From: DATLLN01 sp963720885
GTDB taxonomy: Bacteria; Actinomycetota; Thermoleophilia; Gaiellales; JAICJC01
NCBI GenBank assembly: GCA_963720885.1
Contig: CAVRGW010000005.1
Coordinates: 682,001 to 746,000, forward strand
Direction of reading: 5' to 3'
DNA: 64,000 nt
The position numbers and the translations under genes were made by a program. Each line of letters starts with the position of its first letter. Position 1 is the first letter of the stretch. Positions 30,951 through 40,362 of the stretch are shown here, piece by piece. The notes beneath the pieces are model-generated. The model did no database searches. It saw only the letters and a program-made list of their open reading frames with translations, and had not been told where the DNA came from.

Positions 30951-31057
30951 TCGCTGTGCCGTGCCATTGTTCACCGCAGGCGGAATCTCGAAGCTGGAAG
31001 CGCCGCGGTGCCACGATCAGCGGTTGCCGCACGCCAGGCCCGGGTAGGCAAGTGCGC

Positions 31058-31198
31058 ATGAACCGCGAACAGCCACGGCCGACACCGGACGCACCCGATC
31101 CGGACGAGGTGCCGACGCCCGAGCCGCCTTCCACCGAGCCGCCCGGCACGACACCGCCCACAACGCCGACCGCGCCCGACCCGCCGACCACGATCTGA
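31058..31198 (+). CDS. Small Pro/Thr-rich hypothetical protein
   Basis: 46 residues, almost half Pro, Thr, Asp and Glu, with no hydrophobic segment and no family match. The composition resembles a flexible linker or secreted tail. The stop lies directly next to the convergent xthA stop. It may be a real small gene or chance open frame. Confidence 0.35.
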   Translation: MNREQPRPTPDAPDPDEVPTPEPPSTEPPGTTPPTTPTAPDPPTTI

Positions 31199-32059
31199 CT
31201 AGGCCTGCGGCAGCTTCTTCGCGCCGCGCTTGGTGACCGGGTTCGACGGCGGCGGGACGACCGGGCCGATGTCGCCGTCGAGCGCCTCGTCGAGGTCGAC
31301 GATCACCGGCGCATGGTCGCTCGGCCCCTTGCCCTTGCGTGCCTGGCGGTCGATCCACGCCGCCTGCACGCGATCGGCAACCGGCCCGCTCGCCAGGATC
31401 AGGTCGATCCGCATCCCCAGGTCCTGGTGGAACATGCCGGCGCGGTAGTCCCAGTAGCTGAAGACGCGCTCGTTCGGCCAGCGGTCGCGGACGACGTCGT
31501 GCAGACCGAGCGACTGCAGCGCCGCGAGCGCCTCGCGCTCGGGCGGCGTGACGTGGGTCTGCCCGATGTACGCGTCGGGGTCGAACACGTCGGCGTCGGT
31601 GGGCGCGATGTTCATGTCGCCGCAGACAACGGCGGCGTCCGGTCCGGCGGCCACGACGTCCTTGAGTGCGGCCAGCCATTCCAGTTTGTAGCGATAGTGG
31701 TCGGAGTCCGGCTCGCGGCCGTTGGGCACGTAGACGGAGTGCACGCGGACACCGCCGCACGTCGCAGCCACCGCCCGCGCCTCCGGGTGCGGGAACCCCG
31801 GCCCGGCCGCCAGCCCGGTGACGACGTCGTCGAGTCCGGCCTTGGAGAGGATCGCGACGCCGTTCCAGGCCGACTCGCCGTGCGCCGCCAGCTCGTAGCC
31901 GCGGTCGGACGTCTCGTCGCCCAGCAGCTCGGCCAGAGCGTCGTCCGTCAGCTTCGTCTCTTGCAGGCAGACGACGTCCGGCCGCCGCTCGTCCAGCCAC
32001 GGGAGGAACCGGGGCATCCGCTGCTTCAGCGAGTTGACGTTCCAGGTGGCGATTCGCAC
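31199..32059 (-). CDS. xthA: Exodeoxyribonuclease III (AP endonuclease)
   Basis: 286 residues of the EEP (exonuclease-endonuclease-phosphatase) family: TWNVNSLKQR with the metal-adjacent Asn, LQETK with the metal Glu, YVPNG, GDMNIAP, and SDHAPV with the catalytic His. It cleaves abasic sites and degrades duplex DNA 3' to 5' in base excision repair. A C-terminal tail of about 20 residues (VVPPPSNPVTKRGAKK) is extra. GTG 32059 is preferred; a second GTG lies two codons upstream. Confidence 0.92.
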   Translation of the reverse strand: MRIATWNVNSLKQRMPRFLPWLDERRPDVVCLQETKLTDDALAELLGDETSDRGYELAAHGESAWNGVAILSKAGLDDVVTGLAAGPGFPHPEARAVAATCGGVRVHSVYVPNGREPDSDHYRYKLEWLAALKDVVAAGPDAAVVCGDMNIAPTDADVFDPDAYIGQTHVTPPEREALAALQSLGLHDVVRDRWPNERVFSYWDYRAGMFHQDLGMRIDLILASGPVADRVQAAWIDRQARKGKGPSDHAPVIVDLDEALDGDIGPVVPPPSNPVTKRGAKKLPQA

Positions 32060-32090
32060 CGCCACACGGTACCCGAGGTGCGGCCGCCGG

Positions 32091-32357
32091 TCAGGCGGCG
32101 CGATCCTGCGGCGGTTGGACGATCCGGTAGTCCTGTCCCCACGTCCGCCAGCCGCTGTCGTGGTCGGCCTGGCGCAGTGCGACCACGACCTCACGCGCCT
32201 GCTCGATCGTGGCGGCCTCCTCGTACAGCCGGCCGTCGGCCGCGCCGTAGACGGCGAACCGGCGGCGCGCGGCACGCCGCAACCGCAGGGCGGCAACGAT
32301 CGTCATGCACAGAACGCCGAGTCCGAGCAGGAGCAGAAGTACCATCACCCTGCTCAT
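32091..32357 (-). CDS. Small single-pass membrane protein
   Basis: 88 residues: an N-terminal membrane helix (MVLLLLLGLGVLCMTIVAAL), then a basic stretch LRLRRAARRRF (positive-inside, so the rest is cytoplasmic) and a soluble tail of about 55 residues with DGRLYEEAATIEQAREVVVAL. No family recognised. Lies between xthA and the Rieske gene on the same strand. Confidence 0.6.
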   Translation of the reverse strand: MSRVMVLLLLLGLGVLCMTIVAALRLRRAARRRFAVYGAADGRLYEEAATIEQAREVVVALRQADHDSGWRTWGQDYRIVQPPQDRAA

Positions 32358-32396
32358 CGGCAGATCAGCCCGACGCGTCCAGCCCCCGCTCGGGGG

Positions 32397-33056
32397 CTAC
32401 TTGGTGGGCTTCGACGGCTGGTTGTAGGTGACTGCCGGGTAGGCGATCTCCGAGATGAACTCCGGGCCGGGGAGGTCGATCGGCTGGCCCGGCGCGCGCA
32501 CCGGGAAGTAGTTGACCTTGGTCTTGTCGATCTCGACGCTCCACCGCTGCGTGATCCAGAGCTTCCGGCCGTTGTCGCCTGGGCGCAGCTCCCACTGGAA
32601 CCGATCCAGTGGGCGGATGGGTGGGCCGGCGATGCGGCGGCCCACCTCGTCGTACTGTCCACCGTGGCACGGGCAGGAGAAGCCGACTGCCGTCGGCGCC
32701 ACCGGGCAGCCGACATGCATGCAGCGGTTCGAGAACACCACGAACATGGCGTCGTCGTCCAGCCAGTGGTGGCTCTTGCCGCCGGTCGACAGGACGTAGG
32801 CGAGACCGGCGCTGGTCTGCGGCTCCGCCGGATCCTCCACGTAGGGAGCCGCCTTCGGCGGGAAGCCGTGGTGGGCGGTGAACTCCGAGACGTCGCCCAG
32901 CGGGACCGGGCGGAAGGTCGCCTTGTCGAGCACCGGCGCAGCCAGGTACGCCACGGCCGGGACGCCGATCACGGTAGCGATCGTGCCGCCCATTCCGATC
33001 GTCGCCAGTGAGAGGAACTGGCTGCGGGTTGTGTGTCGCTTCGGGTAGTCGCTCAT
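32397..33056 (-). CDS. Rieske [2Fe-2S] protein (QcrA/PetC-like)
   Basis: 219 residues. An N-terminal signal-anchor helix (RSQFLSLATIGMGGTIATVIG) precedes the Rieske cluster motifs CMHVGC and CPCHGG, whose two Cys and two His ligate the cluster. It resembles the iron-sulfur subunit of cytochrome bc/b6f complexes, but no cytochrome b or c1 gene is adjacent. Upstream lies a tRNA-Gly, so the homology-free N-terminal extension read through that tRNA is rejected; ATG 33056 is used. Confidence 0.88.
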   Translation of the reverse strand: MSDYPKRHTTRSQFLSLATIGMGGTIATVIGVPAVAYLAAPVLDKATFRPVPLGDVSEFTAHHGFPPKAAPYVEDPAEPQTSAGLAYVLSTGGKSHHWLDDDAMFVVFSNRCMHVGCPVAPTAVGFSCPCHGGQYDEVGRRIAGPPIRPLDRFQWELRPGDNGRKLWITQRWSVEIDKTKVNYFPVRAPGQPIDLPGPEFISEIAYPAVTYNQPSKPTK

Positions 33057-33150
33057 ACCCCGGGTACGACCCCGAATCGGGCGGCGGATTGAGCGAACCA
33101 ACCGGGCGCTCATCAGCGCGCGCCGAACGTCACATGCAGGAGCGAGAGGA

Positions 33151-33223
33151 AGCGGACGACGGGTCTCGAACCCGCGACCTTCGGCTTGGGAAGCCGACGC
33201 TCTACCAACTGAGCTACGTCCGC
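33151..33223 (-). tRNA. tRNA-Gly(CCC)
   Basis: Stand-alone tRNA outside the array. Acceptor GCGGACG/CGTCCGC, discriminator T, anticodon loop TTCCCAA on CGGCT/CCGAA region, D-arm AGCTCAGTTGGTAGAGC fully canonical. It contrasts with the reduced D-arms of several array tRNAs. Confidence 0.93.
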
Positions 33224-33258
33224 TGGTCACAGACTTTCGCCTGTCTGGAAGCCGGAGA

Positions 33259-34215
33259 TTACCCGAACGTGAACACGTACGCCTCGACCCCAGGGGCATC
33301 GAAGACGACCTCGAACGTGCGGTCGACGATCTCGCCCGGCTCCCGCGTCAGCTGGTAGAGCCGTGGTTCGGCGAGCACGCCGTTGCCTTCACTGTCGACA
33401 TCCACGCCGGCCGCGGCGCCCGGCCCCTTCCCATTGAGCAGGACGCGGAACGGCACCCGCGTCCCCTCGCGCGAGCGCATCACCAGATTGACATCGCGCG
33501 CGTGGAATCGGAACGCGATCCGGCCGTCCGGTTGGTTCAGCAAGCTCGCACGCGGCTCGATCGTCCAGTCCCCGACGAGCGCCCAGTGATTCCGAGGCAG
33601 CGCATCGCTGGAATCGGCGAGGTTTCGGCCCTGCTCGGACCCCAGATAGGTCTCCGGCGACTCCAGGTTGTTCCAGTCCGCCTGCGCCTCGACGCCGCCC
33701 GGCGAGATCGAGACGAGGTCGCCGGTGGGCGCGCTTTGGCCGCCCTCCTCCAGCAGCCGCTGGATCACCCGCTCGCATTCGCCGTACGCACCCTCGCCGA
33801 AGTGGTGGAACCGGATCCGCCCCTCGACGTCGGCGATGTAGACCGCCGGCCAGTAGTGGTTGGCGAACGCCCGCCACACCGCGTATTCGCTATCGATCGC
33901 CACCGGGTACGGAACCCCCAGCGAGGTCACGGCGCGACGGACGTTCTCGACGTCGCCCTCGAACGGGAACTCAGGCGTGTGCACGCCGACGACGACGAGG
34001 CCGTGATCTCGGTACCGCTCCGCCCACGCGCGGACGTAGCCGAGCGTCCGCAGCCAGTTGATGCACGTGAGCGTCCAGAAGTCCACCAGGACGACTCGCC
34101 CACGCAGATCGGCATCGGTCAGCGGATCCGAGTTCAACCACCCCGTCGCGCCGTCGAAGCCGGGCAGGCGGCTTTCCACTGCCAGGGCTGCAGCGTCCTG
34201 CCCGGACGTGCTCAC
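33259..34215 (-). CDS. Redoxin/DipZ-like thioredoxin-fold protein, CxxW variant
   Basis: 318 residues. A TlpA/AhpC-type thioredoxin domain (VLVDFWTLTCINWLRTL, then VVVGVHTPEF) is followed by a C-terminal beta-rich NHL/DipZ-like domain. The active site is CINW, with Trp in place of the resolving Cys, so classic disulfide exchange is not possible and one-Cys chemistry is implied. No signal peptide. The GTG overlaps the epoxide hydrolase stop (GTGA), so the two are co-expressed. Confidence 0.85.
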   Translation of the reverse strand: MSTSGQDAAALAVESRLPGFDGATGWLNSDPLTDADLRGRVVLVDFWTLTCINWLRTLGYVRAWAERYRDHGLVVVGVHTPEFPFEGDVENVRRAVTSLGVPYPVAIDSEYAVWRAFANHYWPAVYIADVEGRIRFHHFGEGAYGECERVIQRLLEEGGQSAPTGDLVSISPGGVEAQADWNNLESPETYLGSEQGRNLADSSDALPRNHWALVGDWTIEPRASLLNQPDGRIAFRFHARDVNLVMRSREGTRVPFRVLLNGKGPGAAAGVDVDSEGNGVLAEPRLYQLTREPGEIVDRTFEVVFDAPGVEAYVFTFG

Positions 34216-35441
34216 CGCAGCGACCGGAAGGCGGCCCGCATCTCCTCGGAAAACAGCTGCGGCTGTTCCCAGGCGGCGAAGTGGCCGCCCCGGTCGAGCT
34301 CGTTGAAGTAGAGGAGGTTGTCTGGATAGGCCTGCTCCGCCCAGCTCCGCGGCGCCTGATACAGCTCGTCTGGGAAGACGCTGATCGCGTACGGGATGGT
34401 GATCGGCTTCGCATCGAAGAACGCCGCCTTGTTCTCCCAGTAGTACCGAGCCGCCGAGACTCCGGTGTTCGTCAGCCAGTAGAGGGTGATGTTGTCGAGC
34501 ACGTCGTCGCGCGTCAGATCGCCCGGCAGCTCGCCTCGAACGACCTTCGCAATCAGGCCGGGCTGGCCAGTGCCGTCGCCGTGGTCGATCGCGAACGCCG
34601 CCAGATCGACCGGCGAGTCCGCCATCCCGTACAGCGTCTGCGGGCGGGTCGACATGATCTGCGCGTACGCCACGTGCTTCGCGTAGAACCCGATCAGCTG
34701 GTCGTAGGCGCGCCGCTCGTCACCGGCGAGATCGGCGGGCGGTGGGTCGCCGCGCAGGATCGCCGCGTGGATGTCGGCAGGAGCGGTGCCCGGCATGTTG
34801 GAGTGGATGCCGGCCAGCTCGGGAGCGCCCTGGATCCCCATCATCTGCGTGACCGCCGCGCCCCAGTCGCCGCCCTGCGCCACGAATCGCGTGTATCCCA
34901 GCCGCTTCATCAGGGTCACCCAGGCACGCGCGGTGCGATCGGGATCCCAGCCGGTTGCCGTCGGCTTGGCCGAGAACCCATGGCCCGGCAGCGACGGGAT
35001 CACCAGATGGAACGCGTCCGACGCACTCCCGCCGTGCGCCGTCGGATTCGTCAGCGGCTCGATGATCTTCAGCTGCTCGACGATCGAGCCCGGCCACCCG
35101 TGCGTCACGATCAGCGGCAGCGCGTCCTCGTGGTCGGAGCGGATGTGGAGGAAATGGACGTCCAGCCCGTCGACCTCGGTCACGAAGTTCGGCAGCGCGT
35201 TCAGCCTGGCCTCGCATGCCCTCCAGTCGTACTCCGCCCCCCAGTAGCGCAGCAGGTCCTGCATGGTCTGCAGCGGCACACCCTGCGAGTCGTCGGCGAC
35301 GGTCTCGCGCTCGGGCCACCTGGTGGCCGCGATCCGGCGCCTGAGGTCGTCGATGGCGTCCTGTGGGAACTCGATGTGGAACGGCCGTACCGCCGCGTCC
35401 GCACCGGCTGCAAGGTCGGACTCGTGTGGCGAGATGCTCAT
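34212..35441 (-). CDS. Epoxide hydrolase family protein (EHN plus alpha/beta hydrolase)
   Basis: 409 residues. An N-terminal EHN domain (PFHIEFPQDAIDDLRRRIAATRWPE) is followed by an alpha/beta hydrolase with oxyanion segment HGWPGS, nucleophile Asp in GGDWGA and a late GGHFAAWE containing the catalytic His. This is the microsomal-type epoxide hydrolase architecture; substrates may be epoxides or related esters. ATG 35441 is chosen because AGGAGGGGG lies directly upstream; an earlier start at 35498 is less likely. Confidence 0.9.
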   Translation of the reverse strand: MSISPHESDLAAGADAAVRPFHIEFPQDAIDDLRRRIAATRWPERETVADDSQGVPLQTMQDLLRYWGAEYDWRACEARLNALPNFVTEVDGLDVHFLHIRSDHEDALPLIVTHGWPGSIVEQLKIIEPLTNPTAHGGSASDAFHLVIPSLPGHGFSAKPTATGWDPDRTARAWVTLMKRLGYTRFVAQGGDWGAAVTQMMGIQGAPELAGIHSNMPGTAPADIHAAILRGDPPPADLAGDERRAYDQLIGFYAKHVAYAQIMSTRPQTLYGMADSPVDLAAFAIDHGDGTGQPGLIAKVVRGELPGDLTRDDVLDNITLYWLTNTGVSAARYYWENKAAFFDAKPITIPYAISVFPDELYQAPRSWAEQAYPDNLLYFNELDRGGHFAAWEQPQLFSEEMRAAFRSLR

Positions 35442-35560
35442 GTCCCCCTCCTGGGTGTCGGCGTACGCGTCCGGGCAAAGAGACGCGTGTCCCGACACTA
35501 GCCCGGCCGGACCGTCCAGGCAACGCGTGTTACCAGATGGACACGTGGACGGCCTGCAGC

Positions 35561-37318
35561 TCAGCCGCGAAGGACGACCGGCGTCGCCCCGGGCGACGCG
35601 CCCGGGAACACGCGGCCGTCAGCCGACACGCTGACCAAAGGCACGTCGGCGCTCTGCGCCTCGCCGGCGAGCACGATCGCACCGCCCGCGGCGACGCGTC
35701 CGCGCAGCACCTCGGACGTCGTCCCGGCGGTGCCGATCAGCGCCGCGTCGGTCTGCGGAAGAAACAGGTCGGCGGCCTCGGGATCCGGCGCCACCCGCAG
35801 TACGTGGCCGTGCCCCAGCACCTTGCGCAGCTCGGCCGCGGCGAGCGCGTTGAAGTCGTCGCTGCGGGTGACCAGCAGCGCGTCGGTCACCTCCTCCAAC
35901 TCGGCCTCGCGGCTGACTGCGTCGAGCAGCATGCTCCCTCGGTCGGCCTCGAGCCCCGCGGCTCGCGCAGCGTCACGGTCGGCAGCCGGTCCGATCCACA
36001 TCCGTACGTCGACGCCGGCGTCCCGGATGGCGGTGGCCAGCTGCCGCGCCCACGCATCGCCGCCGACGACCAGCACCAGCCCCCGGTCCTGCCCGGCGAC
36101 GCCGAGCGCCCGCGCGAGCAGCGGCGCCGTCAGCCCGTACAGCACGACGGTCGCAAAGATCACCACGAACACGATCGGCAACACCTGCGCAGCGCCGGGG
36201 ATGTGCTGCTGTTCGAGCTGGAGGCTGAACGCGGACGCCGTGGCGCCGGCGACGATGCCCCGCGGCGCCATCCAGGCGACGAACGCACGCTCTCGCAGCG
36301 CGAAGTGCGACCGCCACATCGCTACGGCGACGACCAGCGGGCGGATCACCAGCACCATCACGGCGACGAGCACCAGCGTCCGGGCCAGCACGTGGCGGAC
36401 GTCGTCGGGCGACACGGACGCCGCGATCAGCACGAACAGCACACCGATCAGCAGCTGGACCAGCGCCTCGTGGAAGCCCAGCGCGGCCGACACGTCGATC
36501 CTCCGGGCCTCGCGCAGGAACCGCTGGTTGCCAAGCGCGACGCCCATCAGCGTGGCCGCGACGAACCCGGAATCGTCGCGCAGCAGGTCGGCCGCGACCA
36601 CCGCGCCGACGACCGTCGCCAGCGTCACCGACACCACCATCCCCGGCGCCTCCCGCTGCACCTCGCGCAGCAGCACCAGCAGCAGCGCCGCGCCCACCAC
36701 GCCGACCGCCGCTCCGACGCCGATGCTCACCACGAACTCGCCGGGGCGCCAGCGGTCGCCGCCGGCCTCGCCCGACTGGACGCCCTGGAACACCAGCACG
36801 CCGATCACCGCGCCCACCGGGTCGACCAGCACGCCTTCCCACTTGAGCAGCGTGCGCACCTCGCGCGCCGGGCGGATGAACCCGAGCAGCGGCAGCACAA
36901 CCGTCGGCCCGGAGACGACCAGGATCGCGCCGATCAGCACGGCCACACCGGTGTCCATGCCGTCGAACAGGAGGTCCGCCGTCAGTGCGACGATCACCAG
37001 CGTGACGATGACGCCCACCGCGATCAGGCGGACGACCAGGCCGCGCACGCGAGGCGCGATCTCGTCGAACGACAGGCGCAGCCCCGCCTCGAACAGCACG
37101 ATCCCGACGGCCAGCGACACGAACGGCTGGTAGAGACCGCCAAGCAGCTCCTGCGGGTGGACGTCGTTCGTCGCGGCGCCGGCCAGGAAGCCGGCGGGCA
37201 GCAGCACCACGATTGCCGGCAGCGACAGCCACCGGCCGACCAGCTGGGAGCCGACCGCCAGCGCCAGCACCAGGCCGAGGCCGAGGAGGACGTCGTTCGA
37301 CGACAACGGCGCCACCAT
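35561..37318 (-). CDS. CPA1-type cation:proton antiporter with TrkA-N-like domain
   Basis: About 585 residues. Roughly 12 hydrophobic helices with VSGPTVVLPLL and EGVLVDPVGAVIG, the acidic ion-site region of NhaP/KefB-type exchangers, then a cytosolic Rossmann-like domain starting LVLVVGGDAWARQLA that resembles TrkA-N. The usual GxGxxG is changed to GGDAWA, so nucleotide control may differ. It exchanges Na+ or K+ for protons across the membrane. ATG 37339 is an alternative start. Confidence 0.87.
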   Translation of the reverse strand: MVAPLSSNDVLLGLGLVLALAVGSQLVGRWLSLPAIVVLLPAGFLAGAATNDVHPQELLGGLYQPFVSLAVGIVLFEAGLRLSFDEIAPRVRGLVVRLIAVGVIVTLVIVALTADLLFDGMDTGVAVLIGAILVVSGPTVVLPLLGFIRPAREVRTLLKWEGVLVDPVGAVIGVLVFQGVQSGEAGGDRWRPGEFVVSIGVGAAVGVVGAALLLVLLREVQREAPGMVVSVTLATVVGAVVAADLLRDDSGFVAATLMGVALGNQRFLREARRIDVSAALGFHEALVQLLIGVLFVLIAASVSPDDVRHVLARTLVLVAVMVLVIRPLVVAVAMWRSHFALRERAFVAWMAPRGIVAGATASAFSLQLEQQHIPGAAQVLPIVFVVIFATVVLYGLTAPLLARALGVAGQDRGLVLVVGGDAWARQLATAIRDAGVDVRMWIGPAADRDAARAAGLEADRGSMLLDAVSREAELEEVTDALLVTRSDDFNALAAAELRKVLGHGHVLRVAPDPEAADLFLPQTDAALIGTAGTTSEVLRGRVAAGGAIVLAGEAQSADVPLVSVSADGRVFPGASPGATPVVLRG

Positions 37319-37352
37319 ACCTTGGGGCCGCCGCGGCATACTCCCGACTCAG

Positions 37353-38225
37353 ATGGCGTCCCCGATCTACCACCCCTCCCGCTACCTCCCGCGGTTCCAC
37401 TGGGAGCTGCTGGCCTGCGGCTTCCGCGGCCACCTGCTGGTCGGCACGGATGTCGCCCAGGTGGGCGACGAGGACGTTGCGATCGTCCGTGAGGACGACG
37501 GCGTGCGCTGGCACCGCTGCCTGCGCTGCGACGCCTGGATCCCACTGCCTCCCCCGGTCGCACCGACGCACCAGCGGATGCCCGCGCGCGAGGACATCAC
37601 CCTGCCGCTGCGCGGACGTGCGATGCGCGACCTGATCGTGCTGCGGCTGATCGCGATCGACCGCGCCGTGCACTTCGTCGTGCTGACGCTGCTCGCCGCC
37701 GCTGTCGTCTTCTTCGCCAACGATCAGAAGCATCTCCGGGACATCTACGAGACTGCGATGCGCGGCATCGAGGGGGTGAGCCGCGGCCCCCTGCCCGAGC
37801 ATCACGGCCTGCTGGGCGAGATCGACAGCGCCCTCAACGCCAGCCCGCGCACGCTCTACCTGATCGCCGGCGGCCTGGGCATCTATGCCCTGATCGAGGG
37901 CGTCGAGGCGGTCGGTCTGTGGCTGATGAAGCGCTGGGCGGAGTACCTGACGTTCGTCGCCACGGCCGCGTTCTTGCCGTACGAGATCTCGGAGCTGATC
38001 CAGCGGGTCTCGCCATTCAAGGTCGTGGCGATCACGATCAACCTGGCGGTGCTCGCCTACCTGCTGTGGGCCAAGCGGCTGTTCGGCATCCGCGGCGGAT
38101 ACGCCCGCGAGGAGCAGATCCGCTACGCGGAGTGCGGCTGGGACGCGATCGAGCGCTCGACGCCGGAGCACGTCGGCGGCGGCGCCGGCGGCGGGACGCT
38201 GCGCGCCCAACGCGTGCGCACCTGA
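37353..38225 (+). CDS. DUF2127 membrane protein
   Basis: 290 residues. The N-terminal soluble part has HRCLRCDAW, a possible metal or redox knuckle. Four hydrophobic helices follow, with LIEGVEAVGLWLMKRWAEYLT and LPYEISELI, the DUF2127 signature. Function unknown. Divergent from the antiporter with 34 bases between starts, and codon use is typical of the window. Confidence 0.8.
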   Translation: MASPIYHPSRYLPRFHWELLACGFRGHLLVGTDVAQVGDEDVAIVREDDGVRWHRCLRCDAWIPLPPPVAPTHQRMPAREDITLPLRGRAMRDLIVLRLIAIDRAVHFVVLTLLAAAVVFFANDQKHLRDIYETAMRGIEGVSRGPLPEHHGLLGEIDSALNASPRTLYLIAGGLGIYALIEGVEAVGLWLMKRWAEYLTFVATAAFLPYEISELIQRVSPFKVVAITINLAVLAYLLWAKRLFGIRGGYAREEQIRYAECGWDAIERSTPEHVGGGAGGGTLRAQRVRT

Positions 38226-38336
38226 GCCTCGCGTCCCCCGCGCGTGTGACGCTCGCATCCTCGAAATGCGTCAGGCGCGCCGCCGGGTCGTCGCCCAGCA
38301 TGCGAGCGACTCGCTCCAGACCCGGAAGGCACCTCA

Positions 38337-39806
38337 ATGATCTCCTCCCCACGGCTCCTTGCGCTGGCGACGCTGCTCGCGCCGGTCATCCTGTTCCTCG
38401 TCGTCCACACGGCGCACGGCGCCACCCGGCCGACGGTGCGGTTCACGTCCACACCGGCGGCGGTGACGGCCGCCCGCTCGGCGACCCTGGCTATCACACG
38501 CAGCGTGCCGCACGGGCGGGTGCGAGCGCAGACCTGCCGGGTCGATCGCACACCGTGGAAGCCGTGCACGCGGACCTTCGCCGTGCGCGATCTGGCGGAC
38601 GGCCCGCATACGGCGCAGGTGCGGCTCGTGCTGCGAGGCGGGCTGATGGCGACGGCGACGGCGGCCTGGCGGGTGGACACCGCCGCGCCCTCGGCGCCGC
38701 CGGCGCTGGGCGGTGGCGACGAGTGGACGGCCCTCCCCACGCTCACCGTGACGCACGGCACCGCGGTCGACCCCGCCCCGGCGTCCGGAGTGGCGTCATA
38801 CCGCTCGCGGATCTCGACCGACGGCGGCGCGACCTGGGCGGCCGGCGCGCCGGATGACGTCGCCGTGATCGCCGAGGGTGAGACCCTGGTGCAGTTCGCC
38901 GCCGTCGACCGGGCAGGCAACGCCTCGCCGTGGTCGAGCAGCGCAGTCGTCCGGCTCGACAGAACGGCGCCGGCCGTGCCGGTGGTATCGGGCGCGCCGG
39001 ACGGATGGACGGACGCCACGGCCGTGCAACTGACGATCGCCGGTAGCGAGGCCGTCGAGCACCAGCTCAGCACGGATGGCGGCGCCAGCTGGGACGCGTC
39101 CGGACCTGGCATCCAGGTCGACGTGACGGATGAGGGCGAGACCCTCGTGCGCGCCCGCGCGTGTGACCAGGCCGGCAACTGCTCGGCATGGTCGGCGCCC
39201 ACCGTCGTGCGGATCGACCGCACGGCGCCAGGCGTGCCGGACGTGTCCGGCGCCCCCGGCGGCTGGACGAACGGCGCCGCCGTGTCGCTGGTGATCGCCG
39301 GCACCGACGGCGTCGAGCACCAGGAGAGCATCGACGGCGGCGGCACGTGGTCGGCACCGCAGCAGGGCGCTGCCGTCGAGGTGACGGCCGAGGGCGACAC
39401 GCTCATCCGCGGCCGCGCGTGCGACGTCGCCGGCAACTGCTCGGCGTGGTCGCAGCCCACGGCCGTGCGGATCGACCGCACGGCGCCGAGCGCTCCGGCG
39501 GGCGTCACGGGAGGCGACGGCGGCGATCCGAGCTGCCTCTATCAGGAGACACAGCAGGTGACGTTCACCGCGCTGGCGGCGACCGACGCGGGCTCCGGCG
39601 TCGACCACTACGTGTGGAAGCTGAACCGGTTCAACGAGAACCCGCTGGCGTTGCACGGCACGGGGTCGGTCGCCCACCTCACCTACGCCGATGTCATGCT
39701 CGGGGTCCGCATCCGGTTCGCCGGCGTCGACGCCGCAGGGAACGTCGGCCCCTGGTCGGACGGCACCCAGGCGGGCGCGAACATCTGCCTCGTGCCGCCG
39801 GTCTAG
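38337..39806 (+). CDS. Exported protein with tandem Ig-like repeats
   Basis: 489 residues. A signal peptide (hydrophobic LLALATLLAPVILFLVV, cut near AHGA) is followed by at least three repeats of about 85 residues carrying VEHQ-S-DGG--W, EG-TL-R-RACD-AGNCSAW and VRIDRTAPxxPxVSG, as in bacterial Ig-like/OmpL47 beta modules. The conserved RACDVAGNC pair probably forms an intra-repeat disulfide. No sorting signal, so it may be secreted. Role in adhesion or surface layering is inference. Confidence 0.78.
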   Translation: MISSPRLLALATLLAPVILFLVVHTAHGATRPTVRFTSTPAAVTAARSATLAITRSVPHGRVRAQTCRVDRTPWKPCTRTFAVRDLADGPHTAQVRLVLRGGLMATATAAWRVDTAAPSAPPALGGGDEWTALPTLTVTHGTAVDPAPASGVASYRSRISTDGGATWAAGAPDDVAVIAEGETLVQFAAVDRAGNASPWSSSAVVRLDRTAPAVPVVSGAPDGWTDATAVQLTIAGSEAVEHQLSTDGGASWDASGPGIQVDVTDEGETLVRARACDQAGNCSAWSAPTVVRIDRTAPGVPDVSGAPGGWTNGAAVSLVIAGTDGVEHQESIDGGGTWSAPQQGAAVEVTAEGDTLIRGRACDVAGNCSAWSQPTAVRIDRTAPSAPAGVTGGDGGDPSCLYQETQQVTFTALAATDAGSGVDHYVWKLNRFNENPLALHGTGSVAHLTYADVMLGVRIRFAGVDAAGNVGPWSDGTQAGANICLVPPV

Positions 39807-39815
39807 TCTGCGGCC

Positions 39816-40362
39816 GTGGGGCGCCTGATCTACACCGCCATCGCGTCGCTGGACGGCTACGTCGCCGACGCGGACGGCCGGTTCGACTGGTCGGCGCCCG
39901 ACGAGGAGGTGCATGCGTTCGTCAACGACCTCGAGCGCCCCGTCGGCACGCAGCTGCTCGGCCGCCGCATGTACGAGGTGCTGAGCGTGTGGGAGACGAT
40001 GGACGTCGACGGCGAGCCGGAGGTCATGCGGGACTTCGCGGAGATCTGGCGCGGGTCGGACAAGATCGTCTACTCGCGCACGCTGGAGTCCGTGGCCACC
40101 GCCCGCACCCGGCTGGCGCGGGAGTTCGACGCCGAGGAGGTGCGTAGCCTGAAGGCACAGCATGACCTGGGCATCGGCGGCCCGGAGTTGGCGGCGCCAG
40201 GCGTTCGTCGCCGGCCTGGTGGACGACATCCACCTGTTCCTCTGCCCGGTGATCGTGGGCGGCGGAACGCCGGCGCTACCGCCTGGTGTGCGCCTGCAGC
40301 TCGAGCTCCAGGACGAGCGCCGCTTCGCCGGCGGCGTCGTCCACCTCCACTACCGGAGCTAG
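39816..40362 (+). CDS. RibD C-terminal/dihydrofolate reductase-like protein, frame broken near 40196
   Basis: The first frame from GTG 39816 reads YTAIASLDGYVADADGRFDW and runs to LGIGGPELAA; the end (AFVAGLVDDIHLFLCPVIVGGG) continues in the next frame to the stop at 40362. Removing one C from GCGCCAG at 40195-40199 gives one 181-residue protein of the RibD_C/DHFR family, NADPH-dependent reductases of uncertain substrate. The +1 break matches others in this window, so the gene is probably intact in the organism. Confidence 0.78.

Noticed and set aside
25917..31057. A prophage or integrated plasmid carrying the tRNA array
   Set aside because: No integrase, terminase, capsid, replication or att-like direct repeats were found. 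A phage-like origin remains possible but is not supported by genes here.
33057..33299. An N-terminal extension of the Rieske protein
   Set aside because: The extension would be translated through a canonical tRNA-Gly gene; the ATG at 33056 gives a normal signal-anchor start.
37339..38258. A long minus-strand frame running from the antiporter through the DUF2127 gene
   Set aside because: It is the opposite strand of a membrane protein with clear DUF2127 motifs, and its composition is Arg/Ala-rich.
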